Shown here one piece after another: positions 53,954-62,087 of a stretch of DNA of 64,000 bases; positions within the stretch are counted from its first letter, which is position 1; every line of letters begins with the position of its first letter. Under the pieces are notes generated by a model that worked only from the letters and a program-made list of their open reading frames with translations, was not told where the DNA came from and ran no database searches. This stretch comes from GCA-2683825 sp965662355 (lineage in GTDB: Bacteria > Planctomycetota > UBA1135 > GCA-002686595), in contig CBFIHP010000017.1 of NCBI GenBank assembly GCA_965662355.1, positions 62,001 through 126,000 of the forward strand, read 5' to 3'. The position numbers and the translations under genes are program-made.

Positions 53954-53968
53954 TGGCACCCCCCTTGC
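53954..53968 (+). promoter_or_regulatory. Sigma-54-type promoter of clpB
   Basis: TGGCAC-N5-TTGC matches all ten conserved sigma-54 bases with GG (53955-53956) and GC (53967-53968) 10 nt apart. The start site would be near 53980, giving a leader of about 17 nt with the ribosome binding site AAAGGAG at 53981-53987 and ATG at 53997. No CIRCE or sigma-32 box is evident. Confidence 0.6.
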
Positions 53969-53996
53969 TCTTGTAGGGGCAAAGGAGCGATCAACC

Positions 53997-56552
53997 ATGC
54001 AAGACGCCTACACGCAGAGAACCCAGGAAGTCCTCCAAGGAGCCGTGGCCCGAGCTCTCGAGCACAGCCATCCGGAGTTGACCTCGATCCATATCGCCCT
54101 CGGTCTGTTCGACGACCCCGAAGGGCTGCTAGCCGCACTGCTGCAGGGGCTCGACGCCCAGCCGGCGATCCTTCTGGCGGAGCTGGAGCGACTCGAACAC
54201 AAGCTGCCGCGCGCTAGCGGCAGCGGGGCGCAGCCCCCCCTCGCGGGCGAGCTGATCCAGGTTCTCGCCGCTGCCCGCGCCCATTCGAAACGACTCGGAG
54301 ACCAGTTCGTCTCCACCGAACACCTGCTGCTGGCCCTGGTCGAGAAGGGAGGCAGCGGCGTTGCCGAGCTCTTCGCCTCGCGACAGCTCTCGCTCGAGCG
54401 AGTGGAGGCCGCATTGACGGAGGCCCGCGGCCAACGTCGTGTCACCACCCAGAATCCTGAAGCTACCTTCGAGGCCCTCGAGCGCTTTGCACGCGATCTG
54501 ACCAAGGATGCGCGCGACGGCAAGCTCGATCCCGTCATCGGCCGCGACGATGAGATTCGACGGGTCATGCAGGTGCTCTCCCGGCGCCGCAAGAACAACC
54601 CTGTACTCATGGGCGATCCCGGCGTCGGCAAGACCGCCATCGCTGAAGGACTCGCCAACCGCATCGTGGCGGGCGACGTTCCCGAGGGCCTGAAGAACAA
54701 ACGCATCATGGCCCTGGACCTGGGTTCGCTGCTCGCCGGTGCGAAGTATCGCGGCGAGTTCGAAGAGCGCCTGAAGTCCATCCTGCAGGAGATCGCGGAG
54801 GGTGAAGGAGACGTGATCCTCTTCATCGACGAGCTGCACACCCTCGTCGGCGCCGGCGGTGCCGAGGGAGCCATCGACGCAGCCAACCTGCTGAAGCCCG
54901 CGCTCGCCCGCGGTGAGTTGCACTGCATCGGCGCGACGACCCTCGACGAGTACCGGAAGTACGTTGAGAAGGACAAGGCTCTGGAACGACGCTTCATGCC
55001 GATTCTCGTCGACGAGCCGGACGTGGCCGACACGATCGCGATCCTGCGCGGCCTGAAGGAGCGCTACGAAACGCACTACGGCGTACACATCACGGACGAA
55101 GCCCTCGTGGCCGCCGCGCGCCTCTCGGATCGCCACATCGCCCAGCGCTTCCTGCCCGACAAGGCCATCGATCTCGTCGACGAGGCCGCAGCCCAGCTGA
55201 AGATCTCGATTGACTCGATGCCGCCCGAGATCGACGGACTCGAGCGCCGCATCCGGCAACTGGAGATCGAAAAAAAGGCCATCGAGAAGGACGGCGCGGG
55301 CCAAGGCCGCCTCGGTGCGATCGCGGCCGAACTGGCCGACCTGAACGAGTCGCGCAGTGCGCTGCAAGCCCGCTGGCAAACCGAGAAGGACCTGATCACG
55401 CGTATCCGCGCCGGCAAGGCCCTGATCGAGAGCCTGCGTGCGGAAGCCGATCGCTGCGAACGCGAAGGCGACCTCGAACGGGTCAGCCAGATTCGCTACG
55501 GCGAGGTACCCGATTCCGAGCTCGACGTGCGCGAAGCCCAGGAGAAGCTCCACGAGGCGCAGGCTTCGGGGGCCTTGCTGCCCGAAGAGGTCGACTCCGA
55601 GGGCATCGCCTTCATCGTCGCGCGCTGGACCGGCATCCCCGCCCAGCGTCTGCTCGAAACAGAGCGCGAGAAGTTGCTCCACATGGAAGAACGACTCTCC
55701 GAGCGCGTCGTCGGCCAAGACGAAGCTCTCGCGCGCATTTCGGAAGCCGTGCGCCGTGCGCGCGCCGGAATCCAGGAGAGCACGCGCCCGCAGGGCTCCT
55801 TTCTTCTGCTGGGTCCGACGGGGGTCGGCAAGACCGAAACCGCGCGTGCGGTCGCGGAGTTCCTCTTCGATGACGAGACCGCGATGGTGCGGCTCGACAT
55901 GAGCGAGTACATGGAGAAGCACTCCGTCTCGCGCATGATCGGCGCGCCTCCGGGGTACGTCGGCTATGAAGAGGGTGGAGCGCTCTCCGAAGCCGTGCGG
56001 CGCAAGCCGCATTCGGTCATCCTTCTGGACGAGATCGAGAAGGCCCATCCCGACGTATTAAACGTGCTGCTGCAGATCCTCGACGATGGCCGTCTGACCG
56101 ACGGCCAAGGACACGAGATCGACTTCACACACACGCTCGTGCTGTTGACCAGCAACCTGAGGGGTGACGACGAACTCCGGGCACACTTGCGGCCCGAGTT
56201 CCTGAACCGCCTCGACGAGACCCTGGAATACAACTCGCTCGATCGAGAGCAGATCCGCTCCATCGTCGACGTGCAAATCGCCCGCCTGGGCCAGCACCTG
56301 GCCGAAAAGGACATCTCGATCGAGATGACCGAGGCGGCCAAGCTCGCCCTCGGCGACGAGGGATTCGATCCGGAGTACGGCGCTCGACCGTTGAAGCGCG
56401 TCATCCAGCGTCGTATTCAGAACCGACTGGCGGATGCGATTCTGTCGGGCGCCTTGAATGCCGGCGACACCGCGCGTTTCGATTTCGGGGACGAGGGATA
56501 CCTGCTGGACATCGTTCCGGCGGAGAAGCCCCAACCCGCTGCCGTCGCCTGA
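53997..56552 (+). CDS. clpB: ATP-dependent disaggregase ClpB
   Basis: The 851-residue protein has the double Clp-N domain (~1-145), AAA1 with Walker A GDPGVGKTA (~206-214), a coiled-coil middle domain (~395-520) and AAA2 with Walker A GPTGVGKTE (~605-613), both with DEL/DEIEKAH Walker B. The C-terminus is that of ClpB, without a ClpP-binding IGL loop. It rescues aggregated proteins with DnaK. The length is that of the family. Its likely promoter is sigma-54-type, unlike the heat-shock sigma or CIRCE control usual elsewhere. Confidence 0.96.
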   Translation: MQDAYTQRTQEVLQGAVARALEHSHPELTSIHIALGLFDDPEGLLAALLQGLDAQPAILLAELERLEHKLPRASGSGAQPPLAGELIQVLAAARAHSKRLGDQFVSTEHLLLALVEKGGSGVAELFASRQLSLERVEAALTEARGQRRVTTQNPEATFEALERFARDLTKDARDGKLDPVIGRDDEIRRVMQVLSRRRKNNPVLMGDPGVGKTAIAEGLANRIVAGDVPEGLKNKRIMALDLGSLLAGAKYRGEFEERLKSILQEIAEGEGDVILFIDELHTLVGAGGAEGAIDAANLLKPALARGELHCIGATTLDEYRKYVEKDKALERRFMPILVDEPDVADTIAILRGLKERYETHYGVHITDEALVAAARLSDRHIAQRFLPDKAIDLVDEAAAQLKISIDSMPPEIDGLERRIRQLEIEKKAIEKDGAGQGRLGAIAAELADLNESRSALQARWQTEKDLITRIRAGKALIESLRAEADRCEREGDLERVSQIRYGEVPDSELDVREAQEKLHEAQASGALLPEEVDSEGIAFIVARWTGIPAQRLLETEREKLLHMEERLSERVVGQDEALARISEAVRRARAGIQESTRPQGSFLLLGPTGVGKTETARAVAEFLFDDETAMVRLDMSEYMEKHSVSRMIGAPPGYVGYEEGGALSEAVRRKPHSVILLDEIEKAHPDVLNVLLQILDDGRLTDGQGHEIDFTHTLVLLTSNLRGDDELRAHLRPEFLNRLDETLEYNSLDREQIRSIVDVQIARLGQHLAEKDISIEMTEAAKLALGDEGFDPEYGARPLKRVIQRRIQNRLADAILSGALNAGDTARFDFGDEGYLLDIVPAEKPQPAAVA

Positions 56553-56560
56553 CGCACTGG

Positions 56561-57838
56561 CTAGAGCACGCGTCCGTGGGCTACGAAGAGGTTGCGGACA
56601 AAAGCGTCGCAGCGAACGAGCTCGCCCTCGAAGGTGAGCTCTTCGCCACGGCGCTCGCGTAGCTCTTTCTCGGCGGCGGGCGGCAGCTGAACGATCGCGC
56701 GCACCTCGCGCTTGCCGTAGCTGCTCTCCTGGATTTCGGCCACGAGGAACGTGGCCTTGGTTCCCTTCTCGGAGCCGAAGACCATGTCCGAGTAGTAGCT
56801 CGAGGCACGTTCGAGCTTGCCCTGCCAGCGAACGCGGCGGCCCTGGTATTCGTCTTCGAACTGGCGTACGACTTCGGTGCTCATACGGCGGGTGGCGAAG
56901 AGTGCGCTCGCTACCGGCGAAGCATCGCCTAGGAGCTCCGCTTCTGCCTCGGGGGGCTCTGGATCCGGGGCCTCTTCCGGTACGGCGTGCTCCTCTTCGA
57001 CGCGGGCCGTCGCTTCCAGAAGCTCCTGCACTTCCACATCGTCCGGTCGTTCCTCGGCCACCTCTCGATACAGCTCGCTCGCCTCCTCGATACGCCCGAG
57101 CGTCACGAGCACATTGCCCGCGACCTCGCGGATGTACGGATCAAAGGGCGTGTCCCCCGCTCCCTCGGCACTCTTGGCCGCCTTGGCTTGCTCGAGCACC
57201 TCATCCAGGTTGCCGTGCTCCTGTGCTTCCGCGGCACGCACCAGAGGCGACTCGGGATCCTCCGGCTTGGTCAGGGCATCGGCCAAGCGCACGAAAGCAC
57301 GCACGGTAGCCGCAAGATCCGCGTGCCGCGTTTCAAGGCCCCTGCGCTCGTATACGAGTCCATCGTCATGAATCACCAGGCCAGGGTAGGCACTCATCGT
57401 CTTGCGGATCTTGAAGCGACGCGACGGAGTCAAGAAAGCATGCAGGCCCACCTGATTCTTGGCCTGGACGATGACATAGGGATCGAACTCCCGATCGCCA
57501 ACCTCTATGTCCTGGGACCCGAGTATCGTCGCCATGCGTCCGAACATGCCCTGCCGTCTCAATTTCAGCCCCAGCCCAAGCGAGCTGTACCTGATGCGGT
57601 AGCGCGTGTAGAAGACTCGGCTGTTACCCGCCCCGCGCCGCACGCTGTCCACTTTGACGCGATACCCATCGACCACACCACTCATGCCACGCACAGAACC
57701 GAGCCCTCCGGCCGCGTTATGCAGCCCGAGTTCCGTGGCCGCAGAGCTCCATTGCTCGTCGACGTTGCGCGCCCGGATGATCGCGAAGATCACAACGGCC
57801 ACCACACCAGCCAGGACTACGAAGAAGATGCAGGACAC
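56561..57838 (-). CDS. Membrane-anchored protein with TPR-like centre
   Basis: I start at a GTG (57838) that begins a single transmembrane helix (VSCIFFVVLAGVVAVVIFAIIRAR); a longer open frame to 58156 overlaps the helicase gene and is not coding-like. Residues ~30-180 form a beta-rich domain; ~200-280 hold TPR-like helices (GNLDEVLEQAKAAK, VLVTLGRIEEASELYREVAEERPDD); an acidic linker (~290-315) precedes a C-terminal domain that resembles an OB-fold (RVRWQGKLERASSYYSDMVF). The function is unknown. It is convergent with clpB, 8 nt apart. Confidence 0.7.
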   Translation of the reverse strand: MSCIFFVVLAGVVAVVIFAIIRARNVDEQWSSAATELGLHNAAGGLGSVRGMSGVVDGYRVKVDSVRRGAGNSRVFYTRYRIRYSSLGLGLKLRRQGMFGRMATILGSQDIEVGDREFDPYVIVQAKNQVGLHAFLTPSRRFKIRKTMSAYPGLVIHDDGLVYERRGLETRHADLAATVRAFVRLADALTKPEDPESPLVRAAEAQEHGNLDEVLEQAKAAKSAEGAGDTPFDPYIREVAGNVLVTLGRIEEASELYREVAEERPDDVEVQELLEATARVEEEHAVPEEAPDPEPPEAEAELLGDASPVASALFATRRMSTEVVRQFEDEYQGRRVRWQGKLERASSYYSDMVFGSEKGTKATFLVAEIQESSYGKREVRAIVQLPPAAEKELRERRGEELTFEGELVRCDAFVRNLFVAHGRVL

Positions 57839-57933
57839 GGTGGCGCATTCTGACCCAAAGCAACCCAAGACTCCAACAGCCGCACGCCTCCGGTCCGAGT
57901 TCCGGCGCAGCGATCGCGCGTCCGCAAGTAGGC

Positions 57934-60900
57934 TCAGGACAGGAGGTGTTCGAGCTCGGTGCGCGTCAGCTTGCCGATCAGGGAATCCGCGGAACCGAGG
58001 ATGGCCTTGGTGAGAGCTTCCTTCTTCGATTGCAACGCCAGGACCTTCTCTTCGACCGTGTCCCGTGCGATCAGGCGGTAGGCGAACACCGGACGCGTCT
58101 GGCCCGGTCGATGCACGCGGTCGATGGCCTGATCCTCGACGGCGGGGTTCCACCATGGATCGAGTAGATAGACGGTGTCAGCGGCCGTCAGGTTCAGACC
58201 GTGGCCACCGGCTTTGAGGCTGATCAGGAAGATCCGACAATCGGGGTCTTCCTGGAAGCGCTGGATGCGTTTGGAACGGTTGCGCGTGCGCCCCGTCAAG
58301 AGCTCGTAGTCGATCTTGCGGTCCTCGAGGCGCGTTCTCACGAGGTCCAGGAGACTGGTAAACTGCGAGAAGATCAGCGCCTTGCTCTCCTCCTCCTGCA
58401 GGAGTTCGATGCGTTCGAAGAGCGCGTCGAACTTGGCCGAGCTTTCCTTCTTGCGCGCATCGTCCAGGAGGCCGACGTGACAGGAAGCCTGGCGCAAGCG
58501 CAGGAGCGCTTCGAGCACCTGGACCTTCATGCGATCCAAGCGGAAGTCGTCGCGCTGCAGAAGCGCCGCCTTGAAGTGGGCGCGGATGCGATCGTACTCG
58601 GCGCGCTGACGCGGACCGAGTTCAACGTATAGCGTTTCGACGGTACGCGGCGGAAGATCCGCGAGAACGTCCTGCTTCAGGCGTCGAAGGAGGAACGGTC
58701 GAATCGCGCGATTCACGTCTTCGAGGAAACGCGGGGCCTGGTCCTCTTCGATCTCGCCCTCGGCCAGATCGGCGAACCCCTTTGCTTCCCGCTTCAAGAG
58801 CTCGCGGAAACGCGTGGCTCGGCCCAACATGCCCGGATTCAGGAATTCGAAAAGCGACCACAACTCGCCCAGGTGATTTTCGACCGGCGTACCCGTCAAG
58901 GCGACTCGATTGGAGGCTCGTAAGAGCCGCGCGGCCTTCGCCGTCTGACTGCGGGCGTTCTTGATCGCGGTCGCCTCGTCCAGGACCACCGTGTCGAAGG
59001 CCACGTCTTTCAGGTCCTCGATGTCCCGACGCAACGTGCCGTAGGTCGTGATGACGATGTCGTACTGACCGAAGTTCTCCTCGCAGACCTTGCGATCGCT
59101 GCCGCGGTGATCCAGCACGCTCAGCATGGGCGCGAAACGTTCCGCTTCGGCCATCCACTGGAAGGCCAGAGAGCGCGGCGCCACGACGAGGAACGGCCCT
59201 CGGGCCGTTCCCTCCTCGCGAATGCGCAGGATGTGGGCCAGGATCTGCACCGTCTTGCCCAAGCCCATCTCGTCCGCGAGACAGCCGCCGAGAGCGAGGT
59301 TGCGCAGTGCGTTCAACCACCCCAGGCCGACGCGCTGGTAAGGCCGTAGCTCGCCATGGAACGACTTCGATTCGTGAATCGGCTGGACCGCAGAGAAGCT
59401 CTCGATGTTCTGGCGCAACGCGAGGAAGCCAGCGTCGGCAACCAGTTCGAGATCGCGCTCGGCCAGGAAGGCATCCAGCAGGATCCCCTGGCTGCGCTGG
59501 AAGCGAACGGCATCCTCGCCACGCTTCTGCGCTATTTCGAGCAGTCCCCATTGATCCAGCCAACGTTCGGGCAAGAGACCGACCTTGCCATTGCCGAGGC
59601 GCACCAGCCCACCGCGTTTGCGCGCGGCTTCGAGCAACTCGGGAATGGACACGATCTCGTCGTGGAAGGTGACACCGCCCTCGAGGTCGAACCAGTCCTG
59701 GCCGCTCTTGACCGAGACGCTCCACTTCGTGGGGGAACGGACGACCGCGCCATCGGCGACGATCACCCAACCCGCTTCCATCAGACGTCGCGCTAGCGCA
59801 ACGAAGCCGCCGACGCGGGCCGAACACGCGCCGTGCTCGTCGACCTCGCCGCCGAGCTCGATGAATTCGTTTTGCAGTGCCCGTTCACGTGCAATGTCGC
59901 GGCGCGCGAACATCGTTTCCGAAAAGCGCACACCCAGGGGAGGCACTTGCAGCGCACTGACCTCCCCCTCGCCGTACACGCAGGCGACCTCGCAGGGTAG
60001 ACGTTGGCCTACTTCGCCCTGGACCCCGCGCGATTGCGCCCATCCGGTGACATGCAAGAGCGGACGGGGATCGACGTCTTCGATCCACTCGAGCTTGGGA
60101 GCCTCGCGTAGGGCATCCCCGACGAGCGCCGCGACTGACTTGACGAATTCGGGGGCATCCTCGGGGTCGGCACGCAACTCGCGACCGAGGGCCGCCATGC
60201 CGAGCTTTTCCGCGGCGGGCTCGACGATGTAGCGTCCGAGAACACCGGCGATGATCGCCAGGCCCTGGGCCTCGTAAAAGGAGTCCTCTTCGCGAACCTC
60301 GCGGCTTTGATCACCACGAGCCAGCAGCGGTACGAGATGCGCTTCGCCGGTTCCGATCTCGCGGATGGCGAAGACGCGCTGCCAGGGTACGCCGTCGTCC
60401 CATTCCATGGGGTTCGCGGAACCGCCGGCGATGCTCTCGCGCATCAAGCGACCGGTCCCGGCCGCCCGGGGGAGAATCTCCAACGCGAGAGCGCGCGACA
60501 GCACACGGCGTGCGGTACCTCCTTCGAGCAGCGAAAGCGTGTAGGGCTCGCGTGCGCCCTCGAGGCGTTCGAGCAACTCGGCGTCCTCCTGGCCGAGCTT
60601 GTCGACGAGCCCGTTGGACCAACTGGGAATGCGCTTGGGAATGCCGAGGTTGCCGTCCTTGCGTCGATCCTGGCGACGCAGCTCGATCTCGAGATGATCG
60701 GGATTTCCGAAGTCACGCACCAGGCATACGACGAGGCGCACCTCATCACGCGGACCGGAGGGATCCGGGACGACGTGACGCACCTCTTCGGTGATAAGTC
60801 CGAGGGTATGGCGCCAGCGGGCCCGGGTCTCGGCGACGATCTCCGAGGCGGTGCCTTCCTCGGCGAGATAGAGCGCCGAGGCCAGCATGTGCTTGCACGG

Positions 60901-61128
60901 ACCGAAGCGGGCGAAGGCGGGGCAGCCGCAGGTGCCGTCCCAACCTTCGAGCCCCCACTTCAATTCGACCGCGTAGTCCTCGTCCCCTTGCACGACGAAG
61001 GTGGCCGTGTCCTCGCCCATTTCATCGAGCTGGACACGGCCTTCGCGGAAGTAGCTCTCACCTCGCACGCGCGTGGTGGACTGGAAGTGGGGCCCACGCG
61101 GGGGCACGTTCAAGGGGGTTGCGGACAT
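57934..61128 (-). CDS. SNF2-family helicase with SWIM zinc finger
   Basis: The 1064-residue protein has an N-terminal SWIM finger (CGCPAFARFGPCKH, ~66-80), a long middle part, and a SNF2 helicase core (~590-1050) with Walker A DEMGLGKT, motif II LDEATAIKN (DEAT in place of DEAH), LTGTPVENHLGELWS and DRVHRPGQTRPV. This is the HepA/RapA-like bacterial Swi2/Snf2 group, expected to remodel DNA-protein complexes. DEAT instead of DEAH at motif II is a deviation, since SNF2 proteins usually show DEAH/DEGH. Confidence 0.92.
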   Translation of the reverse strand: MSATPLNVPPRGPHFQSTTRVRGESYFREGRVQLDEMGEDTATFVVQGDEDYAVELKWGLEGWDGTCGCPAFARFGPCKHMLASALYLAEEGTASEIVAETRARWRHTLGLITEEVRHVVPDPSGPRDEVRLVVCLVRDFGNPDHLEIELRRQDRRKDGNLGIPKRIPSWSNGLVDKLGQEDAELLERLEGAREPYTLSLLEGGTARRVLSRALALEILPRAAGTGRLMRESIAGGSANPMEWDDGVPWQRVFAIREIGTGEAHLVPLLARGDQSREVREEDSFYEAQGLAIIAGVLGRYIVEPAAEKLGMAALGRELRADPEDAPEFVKSVAALVGDALREAPKLEWIEDVDPRPLLHVTGWAQSRGVQGEVGQRLPCEVACVYGEGEVSALQVPPLGVRFSETMFARRDIARERALQNEFIELGGEVDEHGACSARVGGFVALARRLMEAGWVIVADGAVVRSPTKWSVSVKSGQDWFDLEGGVTFHDEIVSIPELLEAARKRGGLVRLGNGKVGLLPERWLDQWGLLEIAQKRGEDAVRFQRSQGILLDAFLAERDLELVADAGFLALRQNIESFSAVQPIHESKSFHGELRPYQRVGLGWLNALRNLALGGCLADEMGLGKTVQILAHILRIREEGTARGPFLVVAPRSLAFQWMAEAERFAPMLSVLDHRGSDRKVCEENFGQYDIVITTYGTLRRDIEDLKDVAFDTVVLDEATAIKNARSQTAKAARLLRASNRVALTGTPVENHLGELWSLFEFLNPGMLGRATRFRELLKREAKGFADLAEGEIEEDQAPRFLEDVNRAIRPFLLRRLKQDVLADLPPRTVETLYVELGPRQRAEYDRIRAHFKAALLQRDDFRLDRMKVQVLEALLRLRQASCHVGLLDDARKKESSAKFDALFERIELLQEEESKALIFSQFTSLLDLVRTRLEDRKIDYELLTGRTRNRSKRIQRFQEDPDCRIFLISLKAGGHGLNLTAADTVYLLDPWWNPAVEDQAIDRVHRPGQTRPVFAYRLIARDTVEEKVLALQSKKEALTKAILGSADSLIGKLTRTELEHLLS

Positions 61129-61249
61129 CAGGGTGGCAGAAGCGGGCCCCGCAGAATGGCGTGACTAGTGGGTCGAGGCCCAGGGAGATTTCGGGTAATG
61201 CAGCGAGAAACCAAAGTCCGAGTTCTTCGGGGTTGCGTTCCGAAGCCAT

Positions 61250-61269
61250 ATGTGACCAAATAGTCACAT
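61250..61269. promoter_or_regulatory. Operator palindrome over the arsR-type start codon
   Basis: ATGTGAC-N6-GTCACAT is a perfect 7-bp inverted repeat. Its right end overlaps the ATG at 61268. The position suits autorepression by the ArsR-type product, by blocking both transcription and initiation. Confidence 0.5.
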
Positions 61270-61624
61270 GAATTCAGCACCCGAGCCGAAGCTAGCGAAG
61301 AGCGACGATCGCGTCTGGAAGGCCCTCGCCGACCCGACGCGTCGGCGGCTCCTCGACGGGCTCCGCGAAGGCCCCAGAACGACCGGAAATCTGGCCTCTG
61401 GCTTCGAAATGAGCCGTTTCGGGGTCATGAAGCACCTCCGGGTGCTCCACGAAGCTGGTCTGATCCTGATCGAATCCCGGGGCCGGGAGCGCTGGAACCA
61501 CCTGAACCCCTCCCCGATCCGGGAGATCTACCACCGCTGGATCCGGCCCTTCGAGGAACCCCTCGCGGACCGCGCCCTGCGTTTGAAGGCTCTGGCCGAG
61601 AAACGAGGCACAGAAGATGAGTGA
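61268..61624 (+). CDS. ArsR-family winged-helix regulator
   Basis: The 118-residue protein has the ArsR helix-turn-helix: WKALADPTRRRLLDGL at the start and LASGFEMSRFGVMKHLRVLHEAGLI as recognition region, then ESRGRERWNHLNP in the wing. No Cys metal ligand pair is present, so metal sensing is unlikely. Genes of this type often pair with SRPBCC proteins, as here: the next gene overlaps by 8 bp. A palindrome covers its start codon. Confidence 0.88.
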   Translation: MNSAPEPKLAKSDDRVWKALADPTRRRLLDGLREGPRTTGNLASGFEMSRFGVMKHLRVLHEAGLILIESRGRERWNHLNPSPIREIYHRWIRPFEEPLADRALRLKALAEKRGTEDE

Positions 61625-62081
61625 GATGATCCAAACCGACGTCAGCGTGGCCAACATCCTGGTCGAGGTCACGGTCGAAGCTCCCCGCGAGCGGGTCTTC
61701 GAAGCCCTGGTCGACGAGACGGCCGGCTGGTGGCACGCCGACTACTACACCCGTCCCGGCCTGGGCTCCTTTCATATCGAGCGCAAGTTGGGCGGGATGA
61801 TGTACGAGGACTGGGGCAGCGGCGAGGGCCAGATCTGGGCCAAGGTCTCGGGGCTGAAGGCGCCGGAGTACATCCAGCTCGCGGGCGACACAGACAAGGA
61901 CTGGGGCGGGCCTTCGCGCGGCATCATGACCATCCGGCTGGAAGCGGATGGCGAACAAACGCGCGTACGCTTCGAAAACTCGAACTTCGGACGCATCAGC
62001 GAGAAGACGCGCAATTCCCTCGAAGTCGGCTGGAAGCAACTCCTCGGCGACTGTCTGAAGCCCTACGCCGAATCGAAGTAG
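61617..62081 (+). CDS. SRPBCC (AHSA1-like) protein
   Basis: The 154-residue product is a START/Bet v1-like domain (VEVTVEAPRERVFEALVDETAGWW, WGSGEGQIWAKVSGL, GWKQLL.DCLKPYAE). Such proteins bind hydrophobic ligands or serve as Hsp90 activator-like partners. Cotranscription with the ArsR-type regulator (8-bp overlap) suggests it binds the signal or deals with its target. Confidence 0.85.
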   Translation: MSEMIQTDVSVANILVEVTVEAPRERVFEALVDETAGWWHADYYTRPGLGSFHIERKLGGMMYEDWGSGEGQIWAKVSGLKAPEYIQLAGDTDKDWGGPSRGIMTIRLEADGEQTRVRFENSNFGRISEKTRNSLEVGWKQLLGDCLKPYAESK

Positions 62082-62087
62082 CCCGCA

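Noticed and set aside
53786..53996. CIRCE or sigma-32 heat-shock element before clpB
   Set aside because: No TTAGCACTC-N9-GAGTGCTAA palindrome and no CTTGAAA/CCCCAT pair could be found.
57839..58156. N-terminal extension of the membrane protein at 56561-57838
   Set aside because: It overlaps the helicase gene, has Arg-rich shadow-like composition, and the transmembrane helix begins at 57838.
61250..61269. CRP-type site (TGTGA...TCACA)
   Set aside because: The half-sites are 8 nt apart, not 6 as in CRP sites, and the palindrome is better explained by the adjacent ArsR-type gene.
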